Shown here in pieces: positions 36,300 to 46,220 of a DNA stretch of 64,000 nucleotides. Each line of letters starts with the position of its first letter. Position 1 is the stretch's first letter. A program made the translations under genes and the position numbers. The DNA comes from Sphagnum compactum. Its lineage: Eukaryota; Bryophyta; Sphagnopsida; Sphagnales. The stretch lies in assembly GCA_965153455.1 (NCBI GenBank), contig OZ234498.1:1116001-1180000 (forward strand). Direction: 5' to 3'. The notes beneath the pieces are model-generated. The model had not been told where the DNA came from, did not search any database, and worked only from the letters and a program-made list of their open reading frames with translations.

Positions 36300-38040
36300 T
36301 ACCGAGTTTTTTTAAAATTTTAAATTATTTATGAGAGGTAAATATTAATTTTAAAAAAAATGATATTAGGTTTTATTTCTTTTACAAAATACTCAATTTT
36401 AGGGTTTAGTTTGTTTTTTTGGGTTTTAGCATTTTGAGCTCTCTGATTTTTTTGGGCTTTTAATATTTTGTGCTTTTTTATTTTGTGAATGTAGAGCTTG
36501 CAACAAGTTTTAATTATTCATATTTGAATTTCATAGTCGGTGTTTGCAATGAATTCAATGACAATTGACATTGTGTTATTGGTAATTTTTTTGTGTGATT
36601 GTGTTGAGGTTTTGAGAAATAATTGTCATAAGAGGTGGAGATTGATTAAATTGAAGAATTTATTCTTGGAGTTCAAAATAACATTCATCTTCCATGTAAT
36701 GTCTATTAAAAAAAATATGTAAATACATACCTGACATGTACCTGCACAAAGATTGTAATTTTTTTTAAATAAAAAAATTAATCAAGAACCCTAACCCTAA
36801 TACATATTTTTATATTAAAGATATATTTATATTTTACATCATACAAAGATAAATTCAAAATAGTTAAACAGAAAATCATTTCAATAACAACTTTAATGTG
36901 TACACATACACAAAGATTAATTTTTTTAAAAATCCAAAACTTGATGAAAATAACTTCAATCTTAAATACATTTGATGTAAAAAGACTTGTTGGAGTCCAA
37001 GTGTTGGAAAACAAAAATGATTTTCTACCTTCTAAAAAGTTTAAATTAGTATCTTACATAGTTGGTAATTGTTTCTTGTTGTGGTATTTGTTTTTAGTAA
37101 ACATATTCACAAACCTGAGGAGATATCGTTTATTATTAACAAATCTAAGAAGATATTGTTTATTATTACAAACTTGAGGAGATATTGTTTATTATTAAAT
37201 AATTTCAAGATATTGATTTATGTGAGAAAAATTAGTCAAATGATCTTAAAATTGGTTGTAAACCACCTTTCAAGTTGGTTGAGATGATTAAGAAGGATTT
37301 AAATTTTGAGGGGTTCAAGGAGGTGGAAGGTTCTTTTGAATGGGATGAACTTCTGAACATATAAAATGCTGGAATAATATTCACTTTTTTCATTCTTTTT
37401 TATAAATAATTTTTACAATTTAAAAATTTAAAAAACAATTTTTTTTTTAGTGTTTGAAATAATAGAACTTGTGATGACTATTGTGCTAGAACCACCTTTG
37501 AAAATTGATTAGTATGAATTGTTTGAGAACCGAAACTTTGAAACCTAAGTGAATAACTTTTTGCAATTTTTTGGAAACTTTTTTCTTAGGTTTGTTGAAA
37601 ATAAGGTTTTTTTTGAAGGAAAGGAACTTGGGCAGGTTTCATAAAATCTTCTGAAATCCAGACCTGGCGATTCTTTGAGAAAACATAGAATTGCCCAACA
37701 TTGGTAATTTTGATCCCAAAGGAATAAAATTAGGAGCAAAGTTTTGGTTCAAAGCACAATTGATCTACATTTTACATGGGACTGAAATTTTAGAATTGTC
37801 CCATACAAAAGTGGGACCAAATTTTGGGTCCGATATAATTAATTTTTACATGTGATTAAATTTTCAATTGAATTTCATAAGACCAAAAATTTCAGTCCCA
37901 TGTAAAAACATCCAATGTAAGATTGGAAGTGAAAAATTGGGACAAAAAAGTTTTGGTCCCAATTTCACATGTGTCAAACAACTTCAATCTCAAATTTACA
38001 TGGGTCTGAAATTTTAGTCCCATGTAAAATTGAGATTGAA
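36300..38040. other. AT-rich spacer with small tandem and inverted repeats
   Basis: No gene recognised. A triplicated unit of about 35 bp ('gaggagatattgtttattatta') occurs at about 37110-37197. Between 37770 and 38035 the phrase 'acatgggactgaaattt' appears repeatedly in both orientations (near 37775, 37893, 37999 and 38020), forming overlapping hairpins typical of foldback or MITE debris. Confidence 0.55.
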
Positions 38041-38047
38041 AAATTAA

Positions 38048-38337
38048 GGAAAATTTTAAATTCACACCTTTTTTGGTTAAATTCACACCCTTTCTTTGCG
38101 CGTCCGATTATATGCAGATTAAATTTGAGTGTGTCTGCCCCACCCCCCAAGTCTCACTTTGAAAACGTGGAAGGACGCAAGTGTGGGGTCTGTGGTCAAT
38201 CAGGGCACAACTCGAGAACTTGCCCGCAGAAGTAATTGAACTGATAAAGGAACAAACTCTTAAAGTTTAATCTGCATAAAATCGGACGCGCGAAGGGTGT
38301 GAATTTTACCAGAAAAGGTGTGAATTTAATATTTTCC
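38048..38337 (+). mobile_element. 290-bp inverted-repeat element encoding a zinc knuckle (MULE-like deletion derivative?)
   Basis: About 75 bp at the left end (GGAAAATTTTAAATTCACAC...) is repeated inverted at the right end, including GCGCGTCCGATT. The element is flanked on both sides by the 7-bp direct repeat AAATTAA (38041-38047 and 38338-38344). The interior, 38170-38235, encodes GRKCGVCGQSGHNSRTCPQK and a stop. This is a CX2CX4HX4C zinc knuckle of the kind found at the C-terminus of plant MULE/FAR1-type transposases and in some MYB-like proteins. The likeliest reading is an internally deleted transposon that keeps the last codons of its transposase. Target duplications of MULEs are usually 9 bp, so the class is uncertain. 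Confidence 0.65.
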
Positions 38338-38344
38338 AAATTAA

Positions 38345-39073
38345 TTAAATTTTTTTGAAAAAAAATTGATTTAATATAATATGTTCACCCATGCAAAATA
38401 ATTACCCACAGATATTTACATATTGTATCTAATAAACTTTTAACATGTGATGCGGCTGCCACCAAGGCCTAGGGACTCATCACTGGAGACGTTGGCAAAT
38501 GCTCTTCTTTCCAAGTGTTGGAGATCTGTGCAGCGTTTGACGCCTTTCAAACAACCCTAGGGCTCCGTTCAGGCGTCCTTATCAACGGCCTTGCGAGGAG
38601 AATCAGTGCGTCGTAGGGAGGAGGAAGAAGAGGAGTAGGAGGAGGAGGAGGAGGCATTTTGTCCCCCTTAGTCGATTTCAGCTCAGAAAATTTGTGCCTC
38701 AAGCTTTGCATTCTTTTGCTTTTTCACGCTCCAATACTAGGTTCGCCTTCCCTTCGTGGCCATGCGCTTTTATGCTGTCAAAATCTGAAGCGATCTGGTT
38801 GAGAATCTGTAGAAACTAGATGGTAAGACTCGCAAGAGTTGGAGTCTAACGGCAGCAAAAAGGGAGAGAGACAGAGATTTGAGAGATGAAATGATAGTGT
38901 ATGAGAGAAGTATGGAAAGAAGGAGGAGAGTTTAGAGAGAGCGTGGAGTGATGCGAAGATCCATCACGAGACGAGATTCGTAACAGCGGGAAAGGCTGGC
39001 AGGGGAGCTTGGATCGGAGATTTGAGCCACTAGTGGATTAGTTTGAGTGCCAGGGCAGGTGAAGCAGGCCACG
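38345..39073 (+). promoter_or_regulatory. Promoter/5' leader of the ENTH-VHS adaptor gene
   Basis: After AT-rich sequence up to 38450 the base composition rises sharply. A GA-rich/GGA-repeat stretch lies at about 38616-38655 and another GA-rich stretch at 38860-38945, both typical of plant 5' leaders. The transcription start is not determinable. Confidence 0.4.
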
Positions 39074-41293
39074 ATGCAGCAGGGTGTGAGGGCGGTGGAG
39101 GCGTACAGGCGGGCGGTGCTCGTGGATGGAGTAACGGCGGACAACGACATCATAGCGCCGGTGTATAAGCTTGAGGAGATTTGTGCACTCCTGCGCTCTT
39201 CTCCGCTGGATATTGTGCGTGAGGTGTTGGAGCGCATTCTCAAGCGTTTGAATCACAAGAGCCCTCTCGTAAAGCAGAAGGCACTGAGGCTTATCAAATT
39301 CGCGGTAGGAAAAGCGGGGCCAGAATTCCGTCGAGAAATTCAGCGTCAAGCGCCGGCTGTTCGCACCTTGACACATTACAGGGGACAACCTGACGCACTC
39401 AAAGGTGATGCACTCAACAAGGCGGTAAGAGATACGGCTCAAGATGCGGTGTCTGCCATATTTGCTTCTGATGAGAACACATCGGCAATGCAGGAGGCAG
39501 GCAGGCGTATCCAGGGTTTCGGCGGCACTAACTATGACATGCCTCCTCAGGAAGAGAAAAAGACAATCTTCGGTGGTATGATAGGGTTTGGAAGTGCAAG
39601 CGTACTCCAAAGGAGTGGATCTGGGAACAGTGTAAGCTTCAACACCAATTCCAGCAGCTACAGGGGACATGAACTGCAGGGGTCCCTGGCTTCCTCAGAT
39701 CAAGAAAGCAAGTATGATTCAACAGATTCACCATCATCTCCACCTTTTGATCCTCGTGCTCGGCAGGTGGAGCACAACAATGGAAGGGGATCCCATGGCC
39801 TTGGCAAGAAGAACTCACAAGAAGAACATCTAGTTGATGTGGTGACAACTCCAGGTGGTGTAAGGCTTCAACCTAGTCGGGATGCAATGCAGACATTTCT
39901 GTCAGCAGCTGTAAAACTGGATGCGGAGAGACTTGGTCATGCACTGGAGGCCAAGCTGCAAGATCACTCTTGGCAGGTTCGTTTGAAAGCAATTTGTACA
40001 ATGGAGGCTTTGTTACGACAGAGAGGAAGCAGCAAAGTGTTTGATAAAGTGGGTGCAATGTTTGGAGAGGATGCTGTGGCCATTCTTGAATGTGCACGAT
40101 CACCACAAGCTTCGTTGAGGGAAAAGTCCAAAAAGTTGCTACACCTGCTTGGGCTGGGCAGCCAAGATGAGGATGAGAAGTCTCAAGGAACCTTAGGTTT
40201 TATTCCTCCCCCACCAGGTTCCACCCTTGCTCCTGCTCCACCTGCTCCTATTCATGTACCTGACTTGATTGACACATGGGATGATGGCACACCTGGACCT
40301 GGTGATGAATCTGCCAATGCTTCCTTGTTTTCACATCAAGAGGAAGTTTCAGGAAGTGAATCTACAGTTCCACCTTCTGTATCAGCTGCACCAGTTGATG
40401 TATTTGCAGAATTCCAGTGGTTTGAAAGTCCAGCAGATGTGGTGAGTACTGAAGTTGGGGATCCCTTCCTCACAAAATCTCAAGATGCATCCAGGTCCAG
40501 TTCAACACCTGACTTGTTCTCAGGACTCACTTTGGACACAAGTGAGACTCTAGCTTCAAATGTAACAGCAAAAGGTTCAGACTTGGGAAGGGAAGAGAAC
40601 AACAATCTCTTCTCTGGTCTCACTGTCAGCAATGGGGAATCAGCTGCCTCTGCTAAACAACATTCCTCCTTAGATAATTTGGCAGATCTCATGGGAGGGC
40701 TTTCAACAGATGTTCCCATCAGTGTCTCTGACACATTTCAGAGCCTGTCAGCTTCAGCTACAACTTCACAGCAGCCAATGAGGATTCCTGCTCCTAGTCT
40801 GGGTAATCACAGTGGGCTGAGTCATGGCAGCTTCATACCTACCCTTCGAACTGAGGCAAGGCCAATGGGCATACCACCACAAGGAGGAGGGGGGCTTCCA
40901 CAACAGATGATGTATATGAACCCAGCAGTTTTAATGGCAATGGCAGGCAGTGGCTTGGCCCCCAATGTGCTGTTACAGCAATCCTTAGCATCTGGAGCTC
41001 CTGGAGATGTTAGTATTAATGCTGGATTCATGCAACAGCACCTTGCACCAGGCTTTGAAAGCATGCATAGACATGGAATGGGAATGGACATTGGAGCTGG
41101 TGGTGGATTGCAAGGTGGCAGCCTGGGACATGTGAGTGGGCTTGGACATTCTTTCAATGATGGGTTTGATTTCTCCAGCAATGCTGCTCCCAATTATGTG
41201 TCAGCTGCTGAAACAAAAAAGGAAGAGACAAAGGCATTTGATTTCCTTAAGGACCATGTGACATCTGCCTTGGGTTCTAAAACTGTCAAGTGA
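39074..41293 (+). CDS. ENTH/VHS-domain trans-Golgi adaptor accessory protein (MTV1/tepsin type)
   Basis: Homolog of Arabidopsis MTV1 and animal tepsin, which act at the trans-Golgi network with AP-4/clathrin coats in vacuolar protein sorting. One uninterrupted frame of 739 aa from ATG 39074. I chose this start because RAVEAYRRA follows at once, as in MTV1; the frame is open 9 codons further up but without an ATG. Residues about 2-131 form the ENTH-like domain (VYKLEEICALLRSS, KSPLVKQKALRLIKFAVG, EFRREIQR, LKGDALNKAVRDTA). Residues about 262-361 form a second helical VHS-like domain. Between and after them the chain is Ser/Gly/Pro-rich with acidic-aromatic motifs (DTWDDG, FAEFQWFESP) that suit coat binding, then a Met/Gly-rich tail ending FDFLKDHVTSALGSKTVK. 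Lack of any intron is notable; retroposition is possible, but the frame is intact. Confidence 0.9.
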   Translation: MQQGVRAVEAYRRAVLVDGVTADNDIIAPVYKLEEICALLRSSPLDIVREVLERILKRLNHKSPLVKQKALRLIKFAVGKAGPEFRREIQRQAPAVRTLTHYRGQPDALKGDALNKAVRDTAQDAVSAIFASDENTSAMQEAGRRIQGFGGTNYDMPPQEEKKTIFGGMIGFGSASVLQRSGSGNSVSFNTNSSSYRGHELQGSLASSDQESKYDSTDSPSSPPFDPRARQVEHNNGRGSHGLGKKNSQEEHLVDVVTTPGGVRLQPSRDAMQTFLSAAVKLDAERLGHALEAKLQDHSWQVRLKAICTMEALLRQRGSSKVFDKVGAMFGEDAVAILECARSPQASLREKSKKLLHLLGLGSQDEDEKSQGTLGFIPPPPGSTLAPAPPAPIHVPDLIDTWDDGTPGPGDESANASLFSHQEEVSGSESTVPPSVSAAPVDVFAEFQWFESPADVVSTEVGDPFLTKSQDASRSSSTPDLFSGLTLDTSETLASNVTAKGSDLGREENNNLFSGLTVSNGESAASAKQHSSLDNLADLMGGLSTDVPISVSDTFQSLSASATTSQQPMRIPAPSLGNHSGLSHGSFIPTLRTEARPMGIPPQGGGGLPQQMMYMNPAVLMAMAGSGLAPNVLLQQSLASGAPGDVSINAGFMQQHLAPGFESMHRHGMGMDIGAGGGLQGGSLGHVSGLGHSFNDGFDFSSNAAPNYVSAAETKKEETKAFDFLKDHVTSALGSKTVK

Positions 41294-44212
41294 GTGCTGT
41301 TCTGGCCTACCTCTCGTGCCAGATGAACAGGTGGATCTTCATGGAGGTGGTTTACATTCTTGTTACAGTCAAACCACTTGCAGGATTGAGAAAGTAGTTC
41401 CCTGCTACTAAAGAAGCACAGAGTAACAGCCAAAAGATCTTCTGTGACAACCATTTGCAGGTCTGACAAGCTGTTCCCCTAGTAGGAAAGCACAGAGTGA
41501 CAACCTGGGAGTTTGTGGTCTGTGTTGTAAAATGCTAGTTCTGTTGGGCTTACCTAGTGAAGATTCATGTTGGCTTTTTTCAGATTGGGGTCTCATTGAG
41601 GATGACCCAGATCAACGGCCACGATTGATGTAGATTCTCTTTGTTTTTTAAGTTGGACAGCTTTGTTATCTATGTGAAATTGAATTCACATGCTCTCTTT
41701 GCCTGCCGAAGACTAATTGCAGCCACACAAAAATGTGGTATGTATGTACTTTTTATGGAGAATGTCATTGAGTTGGAAGCAAAGGTCATAAGCATTAAGC
41801 ATCAAGCACCATAGATGGCCTAGTAAAGGACTGACTCATGCTGCCCTTGATCTGAAATTTTCCTTTAAAAGCTTCAGTTATCTTTCAAACTTCTCTTACA
41901 ATACATGATTGTGCCATGATATATCCTTTGACATCCACTCAATGAATTGCAAGCTGGTCAGAAAATTCAAACACATTTCATAGTTCATCTCATTCTACTT
42001 TGATGTGCTTAAGAAGCAAACCAGCAGGTTGCAGCATTCTTGCAAGTGGAATTACCTTGCAAATCCCACTGCCAACCTCCACCCTACTACAATTTGCTGC
42101 CCACAAATTGCAAGGGAATCTGAGGACTTCAAATGGTGTGACCTGAGGATTCAATCTCTGTTTTTGCTTCAGCACCAGTTCCTGGATTTTTGGGGTATCT
42201 ATTTTGTGTTCAAGCTCTTTGCTTCTCTGGTAAGCCCTAATGTTTGCTATGCTTTTACTGGTGCTTCTGGCTCATGAAATACTAATCTGATAAACACTTC
42301 TGCTGAGGAGTTTTGAAGTATGTTCATTGCAGTGACAAAAGTAGTGATGCAAACTTGATTAAGCTTGCAGTGCTTTTGTAGTCTTGTTTCTCATGCTTTT
42401 TTGTCTGCTTATGAACTCTTGAGTGAAAACCATGAGGCAGCTGTATACATCCAAGGCGTTGTGAAATTTTGAGGGATTAGTCACAGGAACTGTTAAATGA
42501 GAAGCTACAACTTGCCTTCTCATGTGGTTTTTGTCATTGTGCTTGGGAGAACTTGGAACCCTGTACAGAGGTTTGGTGTGGTGGTTGAAGAAGCCATCCT
42601 GAAAAGTGAAGGAATTACTGGGAATGATTTTGGGGATTCTGATATCCTGAGATTTTGTGTGGAATCATGATATCTTATTTTGTGTTGGCTGAGACCATGT
42701 ATGCTATGGGCATTTCCATTCTCATCTATGAGCTGATGAAGGAGCACACTTGTGTGCTGGTTCATGCTTGTTTCCTCTTGTTCTTCACCTCCTTTCTCAT
42801 AAGTTCTCATGTTGCATGATTGATCTACAATCTGAATCGGTCTGAATTTCATCACCTTGTCAGATTTTTTGTTGAAGTCACAGGAGCTCACAGTGAACTT
42901 TTGGCAGTAATCTCATAATGTAGCTTCTTGGCAAGGGAAAAGGACATCCATACCATTTTGGACCAAACAACGCTTATAATGACTTTATGGGTTATCTACA
43001 TCATGTGTTTCGAGCTCAAGGTCCACTCTTGTTGAAGAGCTCAATAATCTCCCAACTTATTAAGTGGTATGTTTCAATCAATGTCTCCAGCTATGTCTCC
43101 TTAGTGCTAGCCAAAATTAGTCTTCCTGTTGCTTCTGAAAATGCAACAGAGATTCAGGATGCATATTTTGTATGATGGTTTGCTAAAATCTTTGGGCAGC
43201 CTATTATATGCATTTCTATACACACTTTCGGGAGCTGACCAAGCAGGTATAGAAAAGCAAGCTGGACAAACTATACCCACTTGCAGCTTGTCACTCCTCT
43301 TGTGATGAAGGTGAAGGTCTGACATGTGAACAACTCTCATAAGGTTATGTCGGCACTCATTGTCATCTAACCTCCAAATTGTTGTTGTGAAGATTTCTCT
43401 GCAATGCAATTTCATAGATAAATATGGTTTACTTAATATCTATGTGGTACAATCACTCTTCTTTCAATCAACTGAGGGGGTTAGCAGCATTGACAGTTAA
43501 TCTGTGTAGCTCAATAGATATGCAGTCAATGACCTAGCAGTCTAATTTGCAATTGGCATGCTCTCTGCATGAAGAAATATATTAGCAATGACCCGGTACT
43601 TTGATTTGAAGTTGGTATCTATATGCACTTATCTGCAAGAGACCTTGTCATGAATACTTCAAGTAGGACAGAAAAAGGATAAATCTAGGAACAATTTGGA
43701 AGTGGAGCCATTGGATGCTGTATTGCGATACGTATTTTGGTCCTGATTCCACTTATGCCTTTGATTTTAAAGAGCCCAGCATTATGACTTGGAAAAACTT
43801 GACTTCAATTTTATGGAGAGCATTATAACTTGGAAAAACTTGATGATTTCAACATGTCTATGCCAGTGGTGAAGAGAGTGAAGATAAGACAACACAACTC
43901 CTGTCCAAGGATTATTACCTTTTTCTATCTGGCTATCTTCATTGTCATGGGTTGGCTTCACGTTTACCAAACTCCATTCTGGGTTTCTTTGTGTTCCAGA
44001 TGGTTTCTTCTTGCATCTGAGCACAACCTAAACCCTAAACCCTTCTGTAGTACTCACCTCGAAATGGCCTTCAAGTGAATAGTAAGCCAAACATCCGTGA
44101 ATAACTTGCACCCAGGAACTTCAGATGTTTTGCATGATACTCCCTGCTTGATAATGCCTCGAAAAATTGTGTGGACCTCCACAAGAAGTTCAATGTGCCC
44201 GTGCTTCATGAG
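41294..44212. other. 3' flank of the adaptor gene and spacer
   Basis: Nearly 3 kb without a recognisable protein. The base composition of 41.3-43.0 kb is closer to that of transcribed DNA than the surrounding AT-rich spacers, so a long 3' UTR or non-coding transcript is possible. Frames of 60-123 codons on both strands are not recognised. Confidence 0.5.
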
Positions 44213-44740
44213 CTATGAAGTATCACCAGAAGGCAAGTTCATCAGTTCCCGAATACCCTCACACACAAGCTTGATCTGTGCCTTGATGCTGGCAATCTGG
44301 CCAGTAGAGGACTCGATCTGCTTGGTGAGCATCTCCTCCTTGGAAACAATGAAGTTGAGGGCCTCTTGCCAGGTGAACTCCGCATGGAACCCTAGTCCAA
44401 TGTCCACGAAGATGCGGGACGAATCCGGCACCTCGGCTTGAGCGTACACTTCAGAACCGAGATTGATCATAGTTCTCAGTTTCGTAAGCTTCTGCTGCTC
44501 CAACATGTGGATGCTCTTCGCCAGGTCGGTGAAGGTCTTTCGCTGGGCTAGTAAAGCGTCCCTCTGCGAAATTGCGTTTTGAAGGTCCGGCTTCAGCCGA
44601 TTGTCCACGAAATCCTCGTACTGTCGCACCTTGGCGACTTGTTCTTGTTCCGTTCTCCGGTTCCTCGTCGCATTCTCTGCGACAGCTCGACTCCGTTGCT
44701 CAACCCTCTGCTTGTCATTCTCCCCACTCCTCCCTTTCAT
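44213..44740 (-). CDS. UXT-like prefoldin alpha-type subunit
   Basis: Intronless frame of 175 aa. Prefoldin-alpha family, UXT branch; the human protein belongs to the R2TP/prefoldin-like co-chaperone complex. The N-terminal helix (about residues 30-85: VRQYEDFVDNRLKPDLQ, QRDALLAQRKTFTDL) and C-terminal helix (about 130-170: EALNFIVSKEEMLTKQIE, IKAQIKLVCEGIRELMNL) form the coiled-coil arms. The central part with LGSEVYAQAEVPDSSRIFVDIGLGFHAEFTWQ, a family signature, forms the beta hairpins. Length fits UXT (about 157 aa in human) plus a basic N-terminal extension of about 20 residues. The start is the first ATG in frame. The duplicate GTG fragment begins about 300 bp upstream on the opposite strand. 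Confidence 0.88.
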   Translation of the reverse strand: MKGRSGENDKQRVEQRSRAVAENATRNRRTEQEQVAKVRQYEDFVDNRLKPDLQNAISQRDALLAQRKTFTDLAKSIHMLEQQKLTKLRTMINLGSEVYAQAEVPDSSRIFVDIGLGFHAEFTWQEALNFIVSKEEMLTKQIESSTGQIASIKAQIKLVCEGIRELMNLPSGDTS

Positions 44741-45029
44741 GGCGTATAGAACCTACCGGCCCGAGTCCCGTCTCCGGCCCCCAAACACCCGGACCTCTAA
44801 GTACCACCCGATCTCCAGCGCAGATCGAGATTCAACTGAAGAGGGTGGGCCACTCCGGAAACAAATAGCACAAAACAATACAAAAAACCTAATGCATGTA
44901 GACTAGCAATGATTTTTTTGTTGTTGCCGCAGATTGATTTCCAGCGGTTTTTGGTGATTCATCTGGTTAGGGTTTTTGGACACCTTTCTTCATCTTGCGA
45001 GGGTGAAGAAACGGGTGGGTTCTGTGTGG

Positions 45030-46220
45030 GTCAAAGTTCCGGATCTTCACCACTCCTAGCACTATTTTTTTTCAGCATTATCTGCACTACAGCAGTTGAA
45101 TATGCAATGAGTAGGTCTCTGTCCAGAAGATAATTTTGTATTCAGCTGCAAGGCAGCTGTGGCCCAGATGCTTGACACATTTTTTCTCTGGTTGAAGTTG
45201 CTAACTTGCTTCTGATGCAAGTCTCTTTTTGTTGGCCTTGCCCTTTAAGGTAGAGACATTGTGATGTACCCAGAAATGTGCCAAAGTTTAATATCCCTAC
45301 ATGGTCATGTGGAGTCCACTAAAGAAACATTTCCAGCATAACTCAAGGATCCACTTGGGCTTCAACATGCTACCCACCATGTGCTTCCAATTTAGTATGT
45401 TGAATATCATCCTTATGGATATCATTTAAAAGGCAGGGCCATTATGCAACCAGCTGCTTGTTCCTTTCTGTTGTTTGCTGTGTGTTGTTGCTTATATTGC
45501 ATGGTATACAATTTCTCTCCTCTTCATTGACATGCTGATCACAATCTCTCTCTCACTTTCAAATCTTATGAAGGTTTGCCATTTCAACATAAACCTTGTG
45601 CTTTGGAAGTAGGGGCTTTTGCACTTAAACGAAAGTTACTTCCATTGCTGAAGTAATGAATGAGTTCATGAACTGGCTTATGTAGTCTTCTTTGCAATTT
45701 CGCGGGTCGGCAGCAGCTGCAAGTCATCCATAATGTGGTTCTCTTCTTGTCAGAGATAATGGGCAAGTACTTTGTGTCATCCTTCTTTCTTATCACGAAA
45801 ATACAGGTGGTCAATGATGACTCTAAACCACAATCCTTAATTGGAAAGTTGCATTGAACATGTGGAGTTGAACACTCAATTTTGATTGATCCTAGAAAAT
45901 GGTGAGGAGTGATCTCTGATAGAGTTTTTCTAGTAGAAGAGAGCAGGCGTACAGTAGCTCTTGACCCGTCTCACATGGTTCATTACACTTTATAGCAGCT
46001 TTGCAGAATGCTTTTTTCTACTATTAGACACCACTCCTCACCATTTTCCAGGATCGATAAAAGTTTAGTGTTCAATTTCATATTTCTGCAAAGCTGCTAT
46101 ACAGCATAATGAACCTACAATCATGTCAGTAGCCCTATGATTCTTTTTTTGTAACATAGCATAAAGTGCATGATATACTAAACTAATGCAAGGAACTGAG
46201 GCCTTTGATCCTTATCAACA
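45030..46220 (+). pseudogene. Broken genomic copy of the 3' part of the GTG gene
   Basis: The plus strand here matches the minus strand of 29800-28383. It includes introns, so it arose by DNA duplication and not retroposition. Recognisable parts: the intron with 'gatcttcaccactcctagcac' (from about 45042), exon 11 (about 45508-45573, ending aatcttatgaag then the same GTTTGC donor), the next intron, exon 12 (about 45690-45810, damaged by indels and substitutions) and the 3' flank (46084-46220). The terminal exon 13 is absent. In its place (45868-46114) is a local inverted duplication. Frames are disrupted, so no protein is expected. Confidence 0.85.
45868..46114. repeat. Inverted-duplication rearrangement within the GTG copy
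   Basis: Segment A (45868-45911) reappears inverted at 46032-46075, and segment B (46084-46114) reappears inverted upstream at about 45978-46008. The order is therefore A, inverted B, inverted A, B. The parental GTG locus has A and B once each, with exon 13 between them. Confidence 0.75.

Noticed and set aside
38932-39670. Long minus-strand frames (103 and 210 codons) opposite the ENTH/VHS gene
   Set aside because: They are antisense shadows of a strongly supported coding region, and their composition reflects the codons of the + strand.
41194-41596. Minus-strand frames behind the adaptor gene stop
   Set aside because: They overlap the end of the adaptor coding sequence and its 3' UTR, and show no recognisable domain.
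45584-45814. 76-codon minus-strand frame similar to the 29318-29512 plus-strand frame
   Set aside because: Both are antisense translations of GTG exon 12 and its neighbouring intron. The similarity reflects the duplication, not a real protein.
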